From IMG/VR virus record IMGVR_UViG_3300003323_000493, positions 1-23,231 of that record: DNA of 23,231 nucleotides; one strand, 5' to 3'. The notes beneath the pieces were generated by a model. It was not told the DNA's origin and did not search any database. It saw only the letters and a program-made list of their open reading frames with translations. The DNA is from a virus. Within the stretch, counting starts at the first letter, position 1. Each line of letters begins with the position of its first letter. Shown here one piece after another: positions 1-6,678 of the stretch. A program made the translations under genes and the position numbers.

Positions 1-1437
1 GACTACTCTGACGGCTGCATGATCGCCCTCTACCCTCCTGCCGACGTTGCGCAGGCGCTCGCCGTAGAGGGTGGGCTGCCGGCCGACGAGATGCATGTGA
101 CCGTCGCCTACCTCGGAGAGGCTGCGGACATCGACGGCGACGTAGTCCGCCAGGTCACGGCCGAACTCGCCGAGCGGCAACCGATCCAGGCCCGGATCGC
201 CGGGCACGCTCGGTTCACGGGCGGCGACAAGGACGTCATCGTTGCCCTCGTCGACTCCGCTGACCTCGAAGACCTTCGCCGGGACACCCTCGATGTCCTC
301 CGTAAGCGCGGCATCGAGCCGCCGAGGGACCACGGTTACTGTGCCCACCTCACGATTACCTACCTCGACACGAACGAACCGGCTCCGATCGAGCGACTCG
401 ACGCCCGCGACGTCGACTTCACAGTGCTGGCCGCCGTGCACGGTGCGGACCGGACCGACAGCACGCTGGAACATCCGATCGCGGCACCGGCCCGGGAAGC
501 GTTCGCCGTGGGATGGGCGCTGTCCGGCGGCCCGATGACGGAGCGCGTGAAGGCCGCCAGCACCGCGGCCGTCCAGACCGCGATCGAGCGTGCCGACGAC
601 CCGCACATCCTCGAAGTCACCATCGACCTCGGCCGGCTTGAGGGCATGTGGGCCAAGCTGTTCGGCCGGCGTGAGGAGAAGCAGGCCGAGCACACCCGGC
701 TCGTCACCGACGCCTGGCGGCCACTCATCGACCGGGACGCCGTCGCCGACATGGTCGACCGCTTCCGCAGCAACGCCGGACTAAGCGAAGCCGCCAGGGA
801 CTTCCTCGCCGAGGCCCTCGCAGCCGCTCGGCGCATGCTCCAGGCACTCGCCGACCTCACCGGCTGGACCGCCATCCGGGCACGGCTCCGGGACGCTATC
901 GCTGCCGGGAACGCCGAAGGCATGGTCAATGCCGTCGCCATCGCAGCCGAACGCGTCGGCACGATCGGCTTGGACTGGGACCTCGCGTTCAAGGACGCCT
1001 ACGAGTCCCTCGCGCGCCTCGACGAGCTGTGGGGCAACGCGGACGGCTGGCTCGGGCGGATGGTCGACCGGGCATCCGCCGACCTCGGCCGGGCCCTTGC
1101 GCAGGCCGCTGAAGACGGTGCCACCCGCGACGAGATGATCGACGCCGTCATGGACATCCTCGACAGCGACGACGTCGAAGCGGTCGCGTTCACCGTCGAC
1201 TGGGCCATGACCACCGCCGCCGACGACGGCGCCCTACGCCTCTACCGCTCCGAGGGTGTCCAGCAGATCGACACCATCAGTGCTGGAGATGGCCGCGTCT
1301 GTCAGACGTGCCTCGACTACGAAGCTGGCAGCCCATGGTCGGCGCTTGACGTGCCCCGGCTGCCGACGCACCCCGCCTGCCGCTGCTGCTATGCCGCCGC
1401 GCCGTCCCTGGCCAGCTTTGCCAGCTGGTTCGCCTGA
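1..1437 (+). CDS. Minor head protein: 2H phosphoesterase-like domain fused to MuF-like C-terminus (5' end cut by window)
   Basis: The frame is open from base 1. The first ATG (19) has no Shine-Dalgarno sequence before it, so the gene probably begins upstream and only its 3' 479 codons are seen. Counting from that ATG, residues 25-33 (MHVTVAYLG) and 107-115 (YCAHLTITY) carry the paired HxT motifs (H26/T28, H110/T112) of the 2H phosphoesterase / 2'-5' RNA ligase superfamily. A helical middle follows. The C-terminus has a CxxC (VCQTCLDYE) and HPACRC, the pattern of Mu gpF-like minor head proteins, which join the portal inside the capsid. Position just before the protease and capsid genes fits a head-morphogenesis role. 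MuF proteins often carry variable enzymatic domains, so the 2H part may be an injected or capsid-internal activity on 2',3'-cyclic or 2'-5' linked nucleotides; that is inference. The MuF call is good; the 2H domain rests on two motifs with the usual spacing. Confidence 0.8.
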   Translation, partial: DYSDGCMIALYPPADVAQALAVEGGLPADEMHVTVAYLGEAADIDGDVVRQVTAELAERQPIQARIAGHARFTGGDKDVIVALVDSADLEDLRRDTLDVLRKRGIEPPRDHGYCAHLTITYLDTNEPAPIERLDARDVDFTVLAAVHGADRTDSTLEHPIAAPAREAFAVGWALSGGPMTERVKAASTAAVQTAIERADDPHILEVTIDLGRLEGMWAKLFGRREEKQAEHTRLVTDAWRPLIDRDAVADMVDRFRSNAGLSEAARDFLAEALAAARRMLQALADLTGWTAIRARLRDAIAAGNAEGMVNAVAIAAERVGTIGLDWDLAFKDAYESLARLDELWGNADGWLGRMVDRASADLGRALAQAAEDGATRDEMIDAVMDILDSDDVEAVAFTVDWAMTTAADDGALRLYRSEGVQQIDTISAGDGRVCQTCLDYEAGSPWSALDVPRLPTHPACRCCYAAAPSLASFASWFA

Positions 1438-1456
1438 CCTTGGAAGGGAGGCCCGC

Positions 1457-3271
1457 GTGGCCGCTCGCATTGGCACCATCACCGGTATCGCCCTCGTCCC
1501 CGGCGTCTCCCGAAACGGGCGTCTCTACACTGCCGAGGCCATCGGCCGGGCCGCGAAGCGGGCCCAGGCCCGCATCGACGAGGACGGCGACCCGCTCACG
1601 ATGCTTACGCACCATGCCGCCGACGACGACTCCACCCAGATCGTCGGCCGTCTCACCAGCGTCAGGCAACTCGAAGACGGCAGCGCCGCCTACACCGCCG
1701 ACCTCGCCGACACCGACGAAGCTCGGGACATCGCCAAGCTTGTCGACCCCAACAAGGGCCCGGCGTACCTCAGGGGCGTGTCCATCCGGGGAGCCTGGGT
1801 CGGCAAAGTCCGCCGCCAACCGGGTCCGAGCGGTGCGCAGGTCGAGACCGCCGACGACCTGGAACTCGATGGCCTCGACTTCACCCGGAAGCCCGGCGTC
1901 GTCGGGGCCCGGGTCGACAGTTTTACCCCCGAGGCGGCCAGTGCCCCGGCGGAGACGGCACCCGGCTGCCGGGTGCTCATCACCGAGTCAGTGCAGGAGG
2001 CGCTGGTGACCACCACGACCGAGGCCGACACCCCGAAGGCGGAAACGCCAGTGCCGGGTGGCGGCCCGTATGCGGACCCGGGCTACCAGGCCGACAAGAA
2101 GAAGCGGTACCCCATCGACACAAAGGCCAGGGCCAAGGCCGCCTGGAGCTACGTGAACCAGGCCGACAACGCGCGCCTGTACACGTCCGCTCAGCTGAAG
2201 CGGATCAAGCAGCGCATCACGAAGGCCCTCAAGTCCTTCGGCGTGCAGGTCGCCACTCAAGAGGGCTGGCTGATCGAGCCTGCGGCTCAGGTGACCGAGG
2301 CGCTCGCCGAGTGCTGGGACATGGATCAGCCGCAGGGCAGCCTGTATCTGTCGCTGACGAACGGGCCGACCACGGTCACCGTGTCCTCGTACCTGCTCGA
2401 CGCCCACGACCTCGACCTCGTCGGGCGTGCCGCGATGGCCGGCGCCTGCAACGCGCTGCTGCAGCTCGACCCGGACATGGACGCCGACATCGACATCCCC
2501 GGTGCCCCCGCCGAGGACGACGACGATGACGCCTCCCCGGCGACCGCAGCGGGTGCGGTGTGCCCGTGCGGTTGCGGCTGCGCGATCCCGGAGACCCCGG
2601 GGGGCTGCCCGTGCACCTGTGGCGCAGGTGACTGCGTGCACTGCATGGGCGAAGACGACGACGCGATGGAAACCGCCATCGAATCTCCCGCCCCACAGGT
2701 CGCCGAAAGCGGCACCGTCGTCGCCGCAGGCGCGACCGATGGCATCACTCAGACTTCGACGCCGGAGACGCCGGCTGTCGAGAACCCCACCCCGGAAGGA
2801 GGCCCCGCCATGGCGGAGCCCACCACCGCAGCGGAGACCGCTGCCGCCCCCGCCGCTGGTGGGGTCACCCTGACCGACGACCAGTTCTCGCAGCTCCTTG
2901 CGCGGCTCGCCCCCGCGCCTGCCGCTGCCGCCACAGCGGAGTCGGCGGCGACCGAGCCGGTCGCCGAGGCCCAGCAGGCAGCCCCGACCGTCGAGGTCGC
3001 CGAGACCGAAGACCAGCGCATCGCCCGTCTCGTCGCCGAGGGCGTCAAGGCGGCGCTGCCGCAGGCGATCCAGGAGCACGTCCAGCAGACGGGCGGCCCG
3101 GCCCGCAAGGGCATCGTCCCGCAGGTCTCCGAGAGCACCGGCACTGGCGGCAACGCGCAGGGCCTTCCGGAGGGCGCGCCCGACAAGCCGCTCCACGAGT
3201 ACACGCCGGAGGAGTGGAGCAAGTACATCGCCCCCTCCGTCACCGGAGCGATCTTCCAGGGCCGCGGTTGA
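1457..3271 (+). CDS. Prohead protease-scaffold fusion protein
   Basis: GTG start at 1457 is chosen because GGAAGGGAGG (1442-1451) sits at the right distance; the frame runs further upstream only as overlap with the previous gene. 604 aa. Residues 1-165 resemble phage capsid-maturation proteases: GVSRNGRLYT near the N-terminus, a LTHHAAD segment, and YLRGVSIRGAW followed by LDGLDFTRKPG. The protease would cut scaffold and capsid during head maturation. After a linker comes a 70-residue basic domain (KKKRYPIDTKARAKAAWSYV region, DUF6582-like), a 28-residue stretch with nine Cys (residues 369-396), then an Ala/Pro/Glu-rich, coil-forming C-terminus ending in HEYTPEEWSKYI, typical of scaffold. The gene directly precedes the major capsid gene, as expected. 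I cannot assign the catalytic triad with certainty. Two internal in-frame starts with good ribosome sites (2006, 2810) suggest shorter nested products. Confidence 0.8.
   Translation: MAARIGTITGIALVPGVSRNGRLYTAEAIGRAAKRAQARIDEDGDPLTMLTHHAADDDSTQIVGRLTSVRQLEDGSAAYTADLADTDEARDIAKLVDPNKGPAYLRGVSIRGAWVGKVRRQPGPSGAQVETADDLELDGLDFTRKPGVVGARVDSFTPEAASAPAETAPGCRVLITESVQEALVTTTTEADTPKAETPVPGGGPYADPGYQADKKKRYPIDTKARAKAAWSYVNQADNARLYTSAQLKRIKQRITKALKSFGVQVATQEGWLIEPAAQVTEALAECWDMDQPQGSLYLSLTNGPTTVTVSSYLLDAHDLDLVGRAAMAGACNALLQLDPDMDADIDIPGAPAEDDDDDASPATAAGAVCPCGCGCAIPETPGGCPCTCGAGDCVHCMGEDDDAMETAIESPAPQVAESGTVVAAGATDGITQTSTPETPAVENPTPEGGPAMAEPTTAAETAAAPAAGGVTLTDDQFSQLLARLAPAPAAAATAESAATEPVAEAQQAAPTVEVAETEDQRIARLVAEGVKAALPQAIQEHVQQTGGPARKGIVPQVSESTGTGGNAQGLPEGAPDKPLHEYTPEEWSKYIAPSVTGAIFQGRG
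1995..2008 (+). promoter_or_regulatory. Possible internal ribosome binding site and GTG start within the protease gene
   Basis: AGGAGG (1995-2000) lies five bases before an in-frame GTG (2006-2008) in the protease-scaffold gene. Translation from here would skip the protease and give a 421-aa product starting with the DUF6582-like domain and including the scaffold. The site falls exactly in the linker after the protease domain. It is weaker evidence than the 2810 site because the six bases also encode ordinary residues (QEA). Confidence 0.35.
2810..3271 (+). CDS. Nested scaffolding protein from an internal in-frame start
   Basis: An ATG at 2810 is in frame with the protease-scaffold gene and is preceded by GGAAGGAGG (2794-2802), one of the best Shine-Dalgarno matches in the window, seven bases away. 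The product would be 153 aa: MAEPTTAAE, an Ala-rich segment, a helix (TDDQFSQLLARL), another Ala/Glu-rich segment, a helix (EDQRIARLVAEGVKAAL), and a C-terminal segment with YTPEEWSKYI that could bind capsid protein. Low complexity, acidic and helical composition fits a scaffold. Phage lambda makes its scaffold Nu3 in the same way, from an in-frame start inside the protease gene C. The coding sequence itself is certain; separate initiation is inferred from the ribosome site. Confidence 0.6.
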   Translation: MAEPTTAAETAAAPAAGGVTLTDDQFSQLLARLAPAPAAAATAESAATEPVAEAQQAAPTVEVAETEDQRIARLVAEGVKAALPQAIQEHVQQTGGPARKGIVPQVSESTGTGGNAQGLPEGAPDKPLHEYTPEEWSKYIAPSVTGAIFQGRG

Positions 3272-3277
3272 GCCCCT

Positions 3278-3381
3278 GACGCTACGGCGTCCCCTGAACC
3301 ACCCCTGACCGCCAGCAGATTGCTGGTGCCGACTCGGCAGTGATGGTCGCCCAGCCCCGCTACACCCTTCGTGCGCGGGGC
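3278..3381 (+). other. Three stem-loops in the leader of the capsid gene
   Basis: The 147-base gap before the capsid gene holds three hairpins: GACGC/GCGTC (3278-3282/3287-3291), CGCCAGCA/TGCTGGTG with a GAT loop and one G-T pair (3310-3317/3321-3328), and GCCCCGC/GCGGGGC (3354-3360/3375-3381). None has a T-run after it, so they look like mRNA stability or processing elements, or a leader controlling capsid translation, rather than terminators. No convincing promoter is seen. Confidence 0.5.
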
Positions 3382-3418
3382 TTCGCCGTGTTCCCACCCA
3401 GCCAGAAGAGGCATCAGC

Positions 3419-4786
3419 ATGACAACGAACGAGCTCCGCGAGGCGCTGACCGCGTCCGGTGCATCTCCGCTCGTCCCCACGATCGTCGACCCGATGCTGC
3501 TGGAGTACCAGCGGCGCTACTCCCCGCTCGTCCGATCGATCCCCACGCGCAAGTGGGACTCGACGGTCTACTACTTCAACCAGAGGACCGCGCGCGCTGC
3601 GGGCGGCTTCGTCACCGACGGGGGCGCCCGGCCCGTCTCCAACTCCACGTACGTGCAGAACCAGTACACGATCCGCAACATGCAGGCGGTCGGCGCGGTC
3701 ACCGGCTACGCCCAGGCCGTCACCAAGGGCCTGATCGGCGACCTGAAGCAGCAGGAAGTCGAAGGCGCGATCCAGGGCCTGTACTGGGACATCGAGACCG
3801 CCATCCTGTGGGGCAACAGCGCCTCCACGGCCCTGGGCGCGTACCCGCAGTTCGACGGCCTCGACACCCTGACCTCCACGTTCTCCGGGAACAACCAGAA
3901 CGCGCTCGACATCAACGGCGCGATGACCCTGGGCACCCTGGACCGGCTCATCGACATGGTCGAGCAGCAGGCCGCGATGGGCGTCTACGACGCGCAGTGG
4001 ATGCTCGTCATGAGCTCCACCGCCGCGTCGAAGGTCTCGCAGCTCCTGCAAGCCCAGCAGCGGTTCTCGAACCAGGTCCAGGTCGCCTCCGGCCTGAACG
4101 TGCCGACCTACCGCGATGTGCCGATCATCAAGTCGTCGTTCCTGTCGGCGCGTTCGTACGGAATGGGCGCCGTCACCACGGCGACCGCCACCACCGGCGG
4201 CACCCTGGCGGCGGCCACGTACTACTACCAGGTCGTGCCGGTCATCGCCCGCCAGGGCGAGATCCTCCCGTCGGTCGAGGTGTCGCAGGCCACCACGGGC
4301 TCCACGTCGACTGTGACGCTGAGCTTCTCGACGCCGACCGGCCTCGACGGCTCCCAGCCGAACCTGTACAAGGTGTACCGGTCCACGGCCACCGGCACCG
4401 AGACCCTCCTCGGCTACGTCGACGCCTGCGTCGGCCTCGCCGCCGACGGCGTCACCCCGATCCTCACCACGAGCATCGTCGACGACGGCACCAAGCTCAC
4501 CCCGAAGAACGGCTCCACCGTCCCCGCCCAGGGGCCGGCGGCCTACGTCGGCACCAACAGTGCCGTCAAGCCCCCGGCCGCCGGGCAGGAGAACATCTAC
4601 CTGATGGCCCGCGACCAGAACTTCGTGGTGCGCCCCTACGTCCGCGAACTCAGCCCCCTCGATGTCTTTCCCACGACGGCCGGACCGGACCAGCTGCCGT
4701 TCGCGATCGCCTCGGACACCTGCCTCGCGGTACGTGCGCCGAAATACCTGGGCCGCGCCGCCCGCGTCACCACCACCCTGTCCTGA
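3419..4786 (+). CDS. Major capsid protein (HK97 fold) with Ig/FN3-like insertion
   Basis: ATG at 3419 (MTTNELREAL) is preferred over the upstream ATG at 3371, which has no ribosome site; AGAAGAGG lies at 3404-3411. 455 aa. The body (residues 1-245) has features of HK97-type coat proteins: an N-terminal helical arm, WDSTVYYFNQRTARAAGG, a long spine-helix region (GLIGDLKQQEVEGAIQGLYW), and a P-domain-like stretch ending in VPTYRDVPIIKSSFL. Residues about 250-370 are Thr/Ser/Val-rich with TYYYQVVPV and YKVYRSTATG, typical of a fibronectin III / Ig-like beta sandwich. The capsid fold then resumes: GQENIYLMARDQNFVVRPYV to the C-terminus. The insert would sit on the outer surface of each subunit. 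The preceding scaffold and following connector genes support the call. Confidence 0.9.
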   Translation: MTTNELREALTASGASPLVPTIVDPMLLEYQRRYSPLVRSIPTRKWDSTVYYFNQRTARAAGGFVTDGGARPVSNSTYVQNQYTIRNMQAVGAVTGYAQAVTKGLIGDLKQQEVEGAIQGLYWDIETAILWGNSASTALGAYPQFDGLDTLTSTFSGNNQNALDINGAMTLGTLDRLIDMVEQQAAMGVYDAQWMLVMSSTAASKVSQLLQAQQRFSNQVQVASGLNVPTYRDVPIIKSSFLSARSYGMGAVTTATATTGGTLAAATYYYQVVPVIARQGEILPSVEVSQATTGSTSTVTLSFSTPTGLDGSQPNLYKVYRSTATGTETLLGYVDACVGLAADGVTPILTTSIVDDGTKLTPKNGSTVPAQGPAAYVGTNSAVKPPAAGQENIYLMARDQNFVVRPYVRELSPLDVFPTTAGPDQLPFAIASDTCLAVRAPKYLGRAARVTTTLS

Positions 4787-4793
4787 CCCCTGT

Positions 4794-4823
4794 GGCGCGC
4801 GTCGCCGCAAAGTAGCGCGCGCC
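4794..4823 (+). other. Strong GC stem-loop after the capsid gene
   Basis: GGCGCGCG (4794-4801) pairs perfectly with CGCGCGCC (4816-4823) around a 14-base loop, 7 bases after the capsid stop. There is no U-tract, so readthrough into the next gene is likely; the hairpin may protect the 3' end of the capsid mRNA or terminate partially. Confidence 0.5.
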
Positions 4824-4850
4824 CGTCCCCCCTTGTGAGGAGTGGAGAGC

Positions 4851-5162
4851 ATGGCGCTCATCCGCAAGCAACAGGCCGGAAGCGACAGCTTCGGCCACAC
4901 CTGGCCCGAGGACGGCGCCACCGTCGAGATCGACGACCCCGAGCAGATCGCCTCGCTCATGGCGATCCCCGACGCCGGATTCAGCGAGGTCACCCCGACC
5001 AGCGACGATGGTGCCGACAACGACCCGCCGCAGGACCCGGACGCGAAGAAGGAGATCTCCGAGATCGATCCCGACGCGGTCGACGCGGAACCGGACGCCA
5101 AGGCGCCGGCGAAGAAGACCGCCGCTCGCAAGACCGCGGCCAGCCAGCCCGTCCAGGAGTAG
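4851..5162 (+). CDS. Small acidic/lysine-tailed protein of the head module, unknown function
   Basis: ATG at 4851 follows GTGAGGAG (about 4835-4842); a GTG in the same frame at 4842 overlaps that site and is unlikely. 103 aa. Residues 1-45 look folded (MALIRKQQAG, GHTWPEDGATVEIDDP). The rest is an acidic, probably disordered stretch (SDDGADNDPPQDPD) ending in a Lys/Ala-rich tail (KAPAKKTAARKTAAS). I do not recognise a family. Between the coat and connector genes, phages often carry small decoration or head-associated proteins. The Lys-rich tail is reminiscent of DNA- or coat-binding tails. Its first residues (LIRKQ) resemble the start of the 86-aa protein at 6418 (LIRQR), which has the same folded-acidic-basic layout. 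Confidence 0.75.
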   Translation: MALIRKQQAGSDSFGHTWPEDGATVEIDDPEQIASLMAIPDAGFSEVTPTSDDGADNDPPQDPDAKKEISEIDPDAVDAEPDAKAPAKKTAARKTAASQPVQE

Positions 5163-5165
5163 CCC

Positions 5166-5834
5166 ATGGCCGCGGATGCCCCCGTCCCGCTCGCTACCAG
5201 CGCGGACATGCAGGAGGGACAGTTCGCGGACCTGGTGCGTGACTATAGTTCTGCTGCCCTCGATCAGATGATGATCGACGCCACGCGTGTCTGCGAGGGC
5301 ATCGCCGGACGCAGACTCGCCCCGTTCACCGGGGTCCCGGAGACGCACCGGGCCACGGGCATTGACCCGGACGAGTACACGGACTCGACGAACCTGCCGA
5401 TGGACATCCTCGGCTCCCTGGGCCGTTCCTACGCGAACGCGCTCGGCGCGGGCGACCAGGTGCGGCACGTGTGGTTGAACGAGTTCGCGCCCCGCTACCC
5501 GGAGATGTGGACCTACTCCAACCTGCAGATCACGATCCTCCGCTCGTATGGCGGGTCGCAGGTCGTGAACACGGCGAGCATCATCGGCGCCGAACCGGAC
5601 TCCGGGCACATCTGGTTCACGCTCGGCACGTTCCTGCCGCTCGGCTCGCTGATACGGGCCGTGTACGACGGCGGCTACACCACCGTCCCGGCCGACCTTT
5701 CCCGGGCGTGCAAGCTGAAGGCCGCGGTCCTGGCGCTCGGTGAGATCGATCCGGGCGGAACCCAGTTCGGCCACGACCCGGCCGCGTTGAGCAAGCAAGC
5801 CGACGACATCCTGTGCCGCTACCAGCCCACCTGA
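5166..5834 (+). CDS. Head-tail connector (HK97 gp6 / Phage_connect-like)
   Basis: ATG at 5166 lies 3 bases after the previous stop, with AGGAG at 5155-5159. 222 aa. The N-terminus (residues 12-50) is an alpha-helical segment (FADLVRDYSSAALDQMMIDATRVCEGIAGR), the usual opening of head-tail adaptor proteins, where a Cys-containing helix precedes the 'GR' turn. A beta-rich middle follows (IRAVYDGGYTTVP), then a C-terminal helix (ADLSRACKLKAAVLALGEI). 'YxGGY..vP.dl..A' near the C-terminus is characteristic of gp6-like connectors that form a ring under the portal. It is longer than HK97 gp6 (about 110 aa) because of a central insertion at residues 65-150. Position after the coat gene agrees. Confidence 0.7.
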   Translation: MAADAPVPLATSADMQEGQFADLVRDYSSAALDQMMIDATRVCEGIAGRRLAPFTGVPETHRATGIDPDEYTDSTNLPMDILGSLGRSYANALGAGDQVRHVWLNEFAPRYPEMWTYSNLQITILRSYGGSQVVNTASIIGAEPDSGHIWFTLGTFLPLGSLIRAVYDGGYTTVPADLSRACKLKAAVLALGEIDPGGTQFGHDPAALSKQADDILCRYQPT

Positions 5835-5850
5835 CCGGGAGGTGAGCGGG

Positions 5851-6342
5851 TTGAGTACAGCGGATGCTGTGCAGCGTGAGGCTGACTGGCTGGCGGCCTT
5901 CGATCCGGCGGACGGTCTGCCTGCGCTCCTGAAAGGCCAAGGCGGCCTGTTCGATGTGGTCCAGGCGTATACACAGCGCACGGGGGCGCAACGCCAGGCT
6001 CGACTGTACGTGACCCGGTCGAACCTGCGGGTGGAGCGGTTCGGCTTCAATCGAAAGATCAACCACCACACGTTCGTGTTGCGCCTGTACTGGCCTCAGT
6101 CGTCGCCCTCGGGACAGGCCGAGTCCGTGCAGCAGGGTCTCGACACTGCGGTCGACCTCGTCGTGCAGCGGATCTCGGGCCTGTTCCAGGACAAGACGCA
6201 CGGAGCTCGCTTCCTGTCTGTGGCGGAGAATCCCAACGACATCGACGTGCAGTTCGCCGACCCCGAGGCTTCGATCCTGGCCAAGGCGGAGCTGACGGCG
6301 ACGATCACCTACCAGGCGGACGACGTGGACTACACGTCCTGA
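5851..6342 (+). CDS. Putative tail terminator / head-tail completion protein
   Basis: TTG at 5851 (MSTADAVQRE) is chosen because GGAGGTGA (5838-5845) is five bases upstream; the in-frame GTG at 5842 lies inside that ribosome site. 163 aa. After a variable N-terminal region come alternating beta strands and a helix: LYVTRSNLRVERFGF, NHHTFVLRLYWP, a long helix (ESVQQGLDTAVDLVVQRISGLF), and strands at the C-terminus (AKAELTATITYQ). This beta-beta-helix-beta layout, and the place between connector and tail tube, match tail terminator proteins that cap the tail tube and join it to the head. No catalytic motif is expected or seen. The assignment is by layout and context, not by a diagnostic motif. 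Confidence 0.55.
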   Translation: MSTADAVQREADWLAAFDPADGLPALLKGQGGLFDVVQAYTQRTGAQRQARLYVTRSNLRVERFGFNRKINHHTFVLRLYWPQSSPSGQAESVQQGLDTAVDLVVQRISGLFQDKTHGARFLSVAENPNDIDVQFADPEASILAKAELTATITYQADDVDYTS

Positions 6343-6368
6343 CCTGCCCCTTTATTCTCTGGCCTTCG

Positions 6369-6408
6369 CCTCGCGGGGGCCTTCTTTCATGCCCGCATTC
6401 CCGCGAGG
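6369..6408 (+). promoter_or_regulatory. Inverted repeat that buries the ribosome site of the gene at 6418
   Basis: CCTCGCGGG (6369-6377) and CCCGCGAGG (6400-6408) are exact reverse complements with a 22-base loop. The right arm overlaps the Shine-Dalgarno GCGAGGAG (6403-6410) of the GTG at 6418. An alternative shorter stem (GGCC 6361-6364 with GGCC at 6377-6380) followed by TTCTTTC would free the ribosome site and could act as a weak terminator. Translation control is inferred. Confidence 0.5.
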
Positions 6409-6417
6409 AGCCCACCC

Positions 6418-6678
6418 GTGCCCGAGCCCGAAGAGACACCACCGCTGATCCGGCAGCGCAACACCACCGGCTACACCGTCACCGTCGCCGAGACCAAGGA
6501 CCACCCGGCCTACGCCGTCCACCCGGGAGAAGAGGCCGTCTTCCCGGCCCTCCTCGACGGCTGGACGGCCATCGAAGACGAGCCGGAAGCGAAGGCCGAA
6601 GAGGCCATCCCGAAGCTCCCCAGCAGGAAGCGTGCCGCCGCAGCGGACCAGGACAAGGAAGGCGGTGAGCTGCAGTGA
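6418..6678 (+). CDS. Small unknown protein before the tail tube gene
   Basis: GTG at 6418 with GCGAGGAG 7 bases upstream. 86 aa. Residues 8-50 are beta-rich (LIRQRNTTGYTVTVAE, then HPGEEAVFPALLDGWTAIED); the tail is acidic then basic (AKAEEAIPKLPSRKRAAAADQ). It overlaps the tail-tube gene by four bases (GTGA), so the two are probably translationally coupled. Short proteins of this 'TVTVAE..HPGEE..FPALLDGW' kind are common just before tail-tube genes in actinophages, but I know no function. A resemblance in layout to the 103-aa protein at 4851 is noted there. Confidence 0.75.
   Translation: MPEPEETPPLIRQRNTTGYTVTVAETKDHPAYAVHPGEEAVFPALLDGWTAIEDEPEAKAEEAIPKLPSRKRAAAADQDKEGGELQ

Noticed and set aside
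3340-4815. Long plus-strand frame overlapping the capsid gene
   Set aside because: Its product is Arg/Pro/His-rich with no recognisable fold, while the overlapping frame is a clear capsid protein with a ribosome site.
1988-5209. Open minus-strand frame of over 1000 codons opposite the protease and capsid genes
   Set aside because: It is a mirror of high third-position GC: low-complexity Arg/Gly/Val-rich product, no ribosome site, and the plus strand has clear gene families throughout.
6361-6390. Intrinsic terminator with TTCTTTC tail before the gene at 6418
   Set aside because: The stem is only four GC pairs plus two after a mismatch; the 9-bp repeat overlapping the SD is stronger, so this was kept only as an alternative fold.
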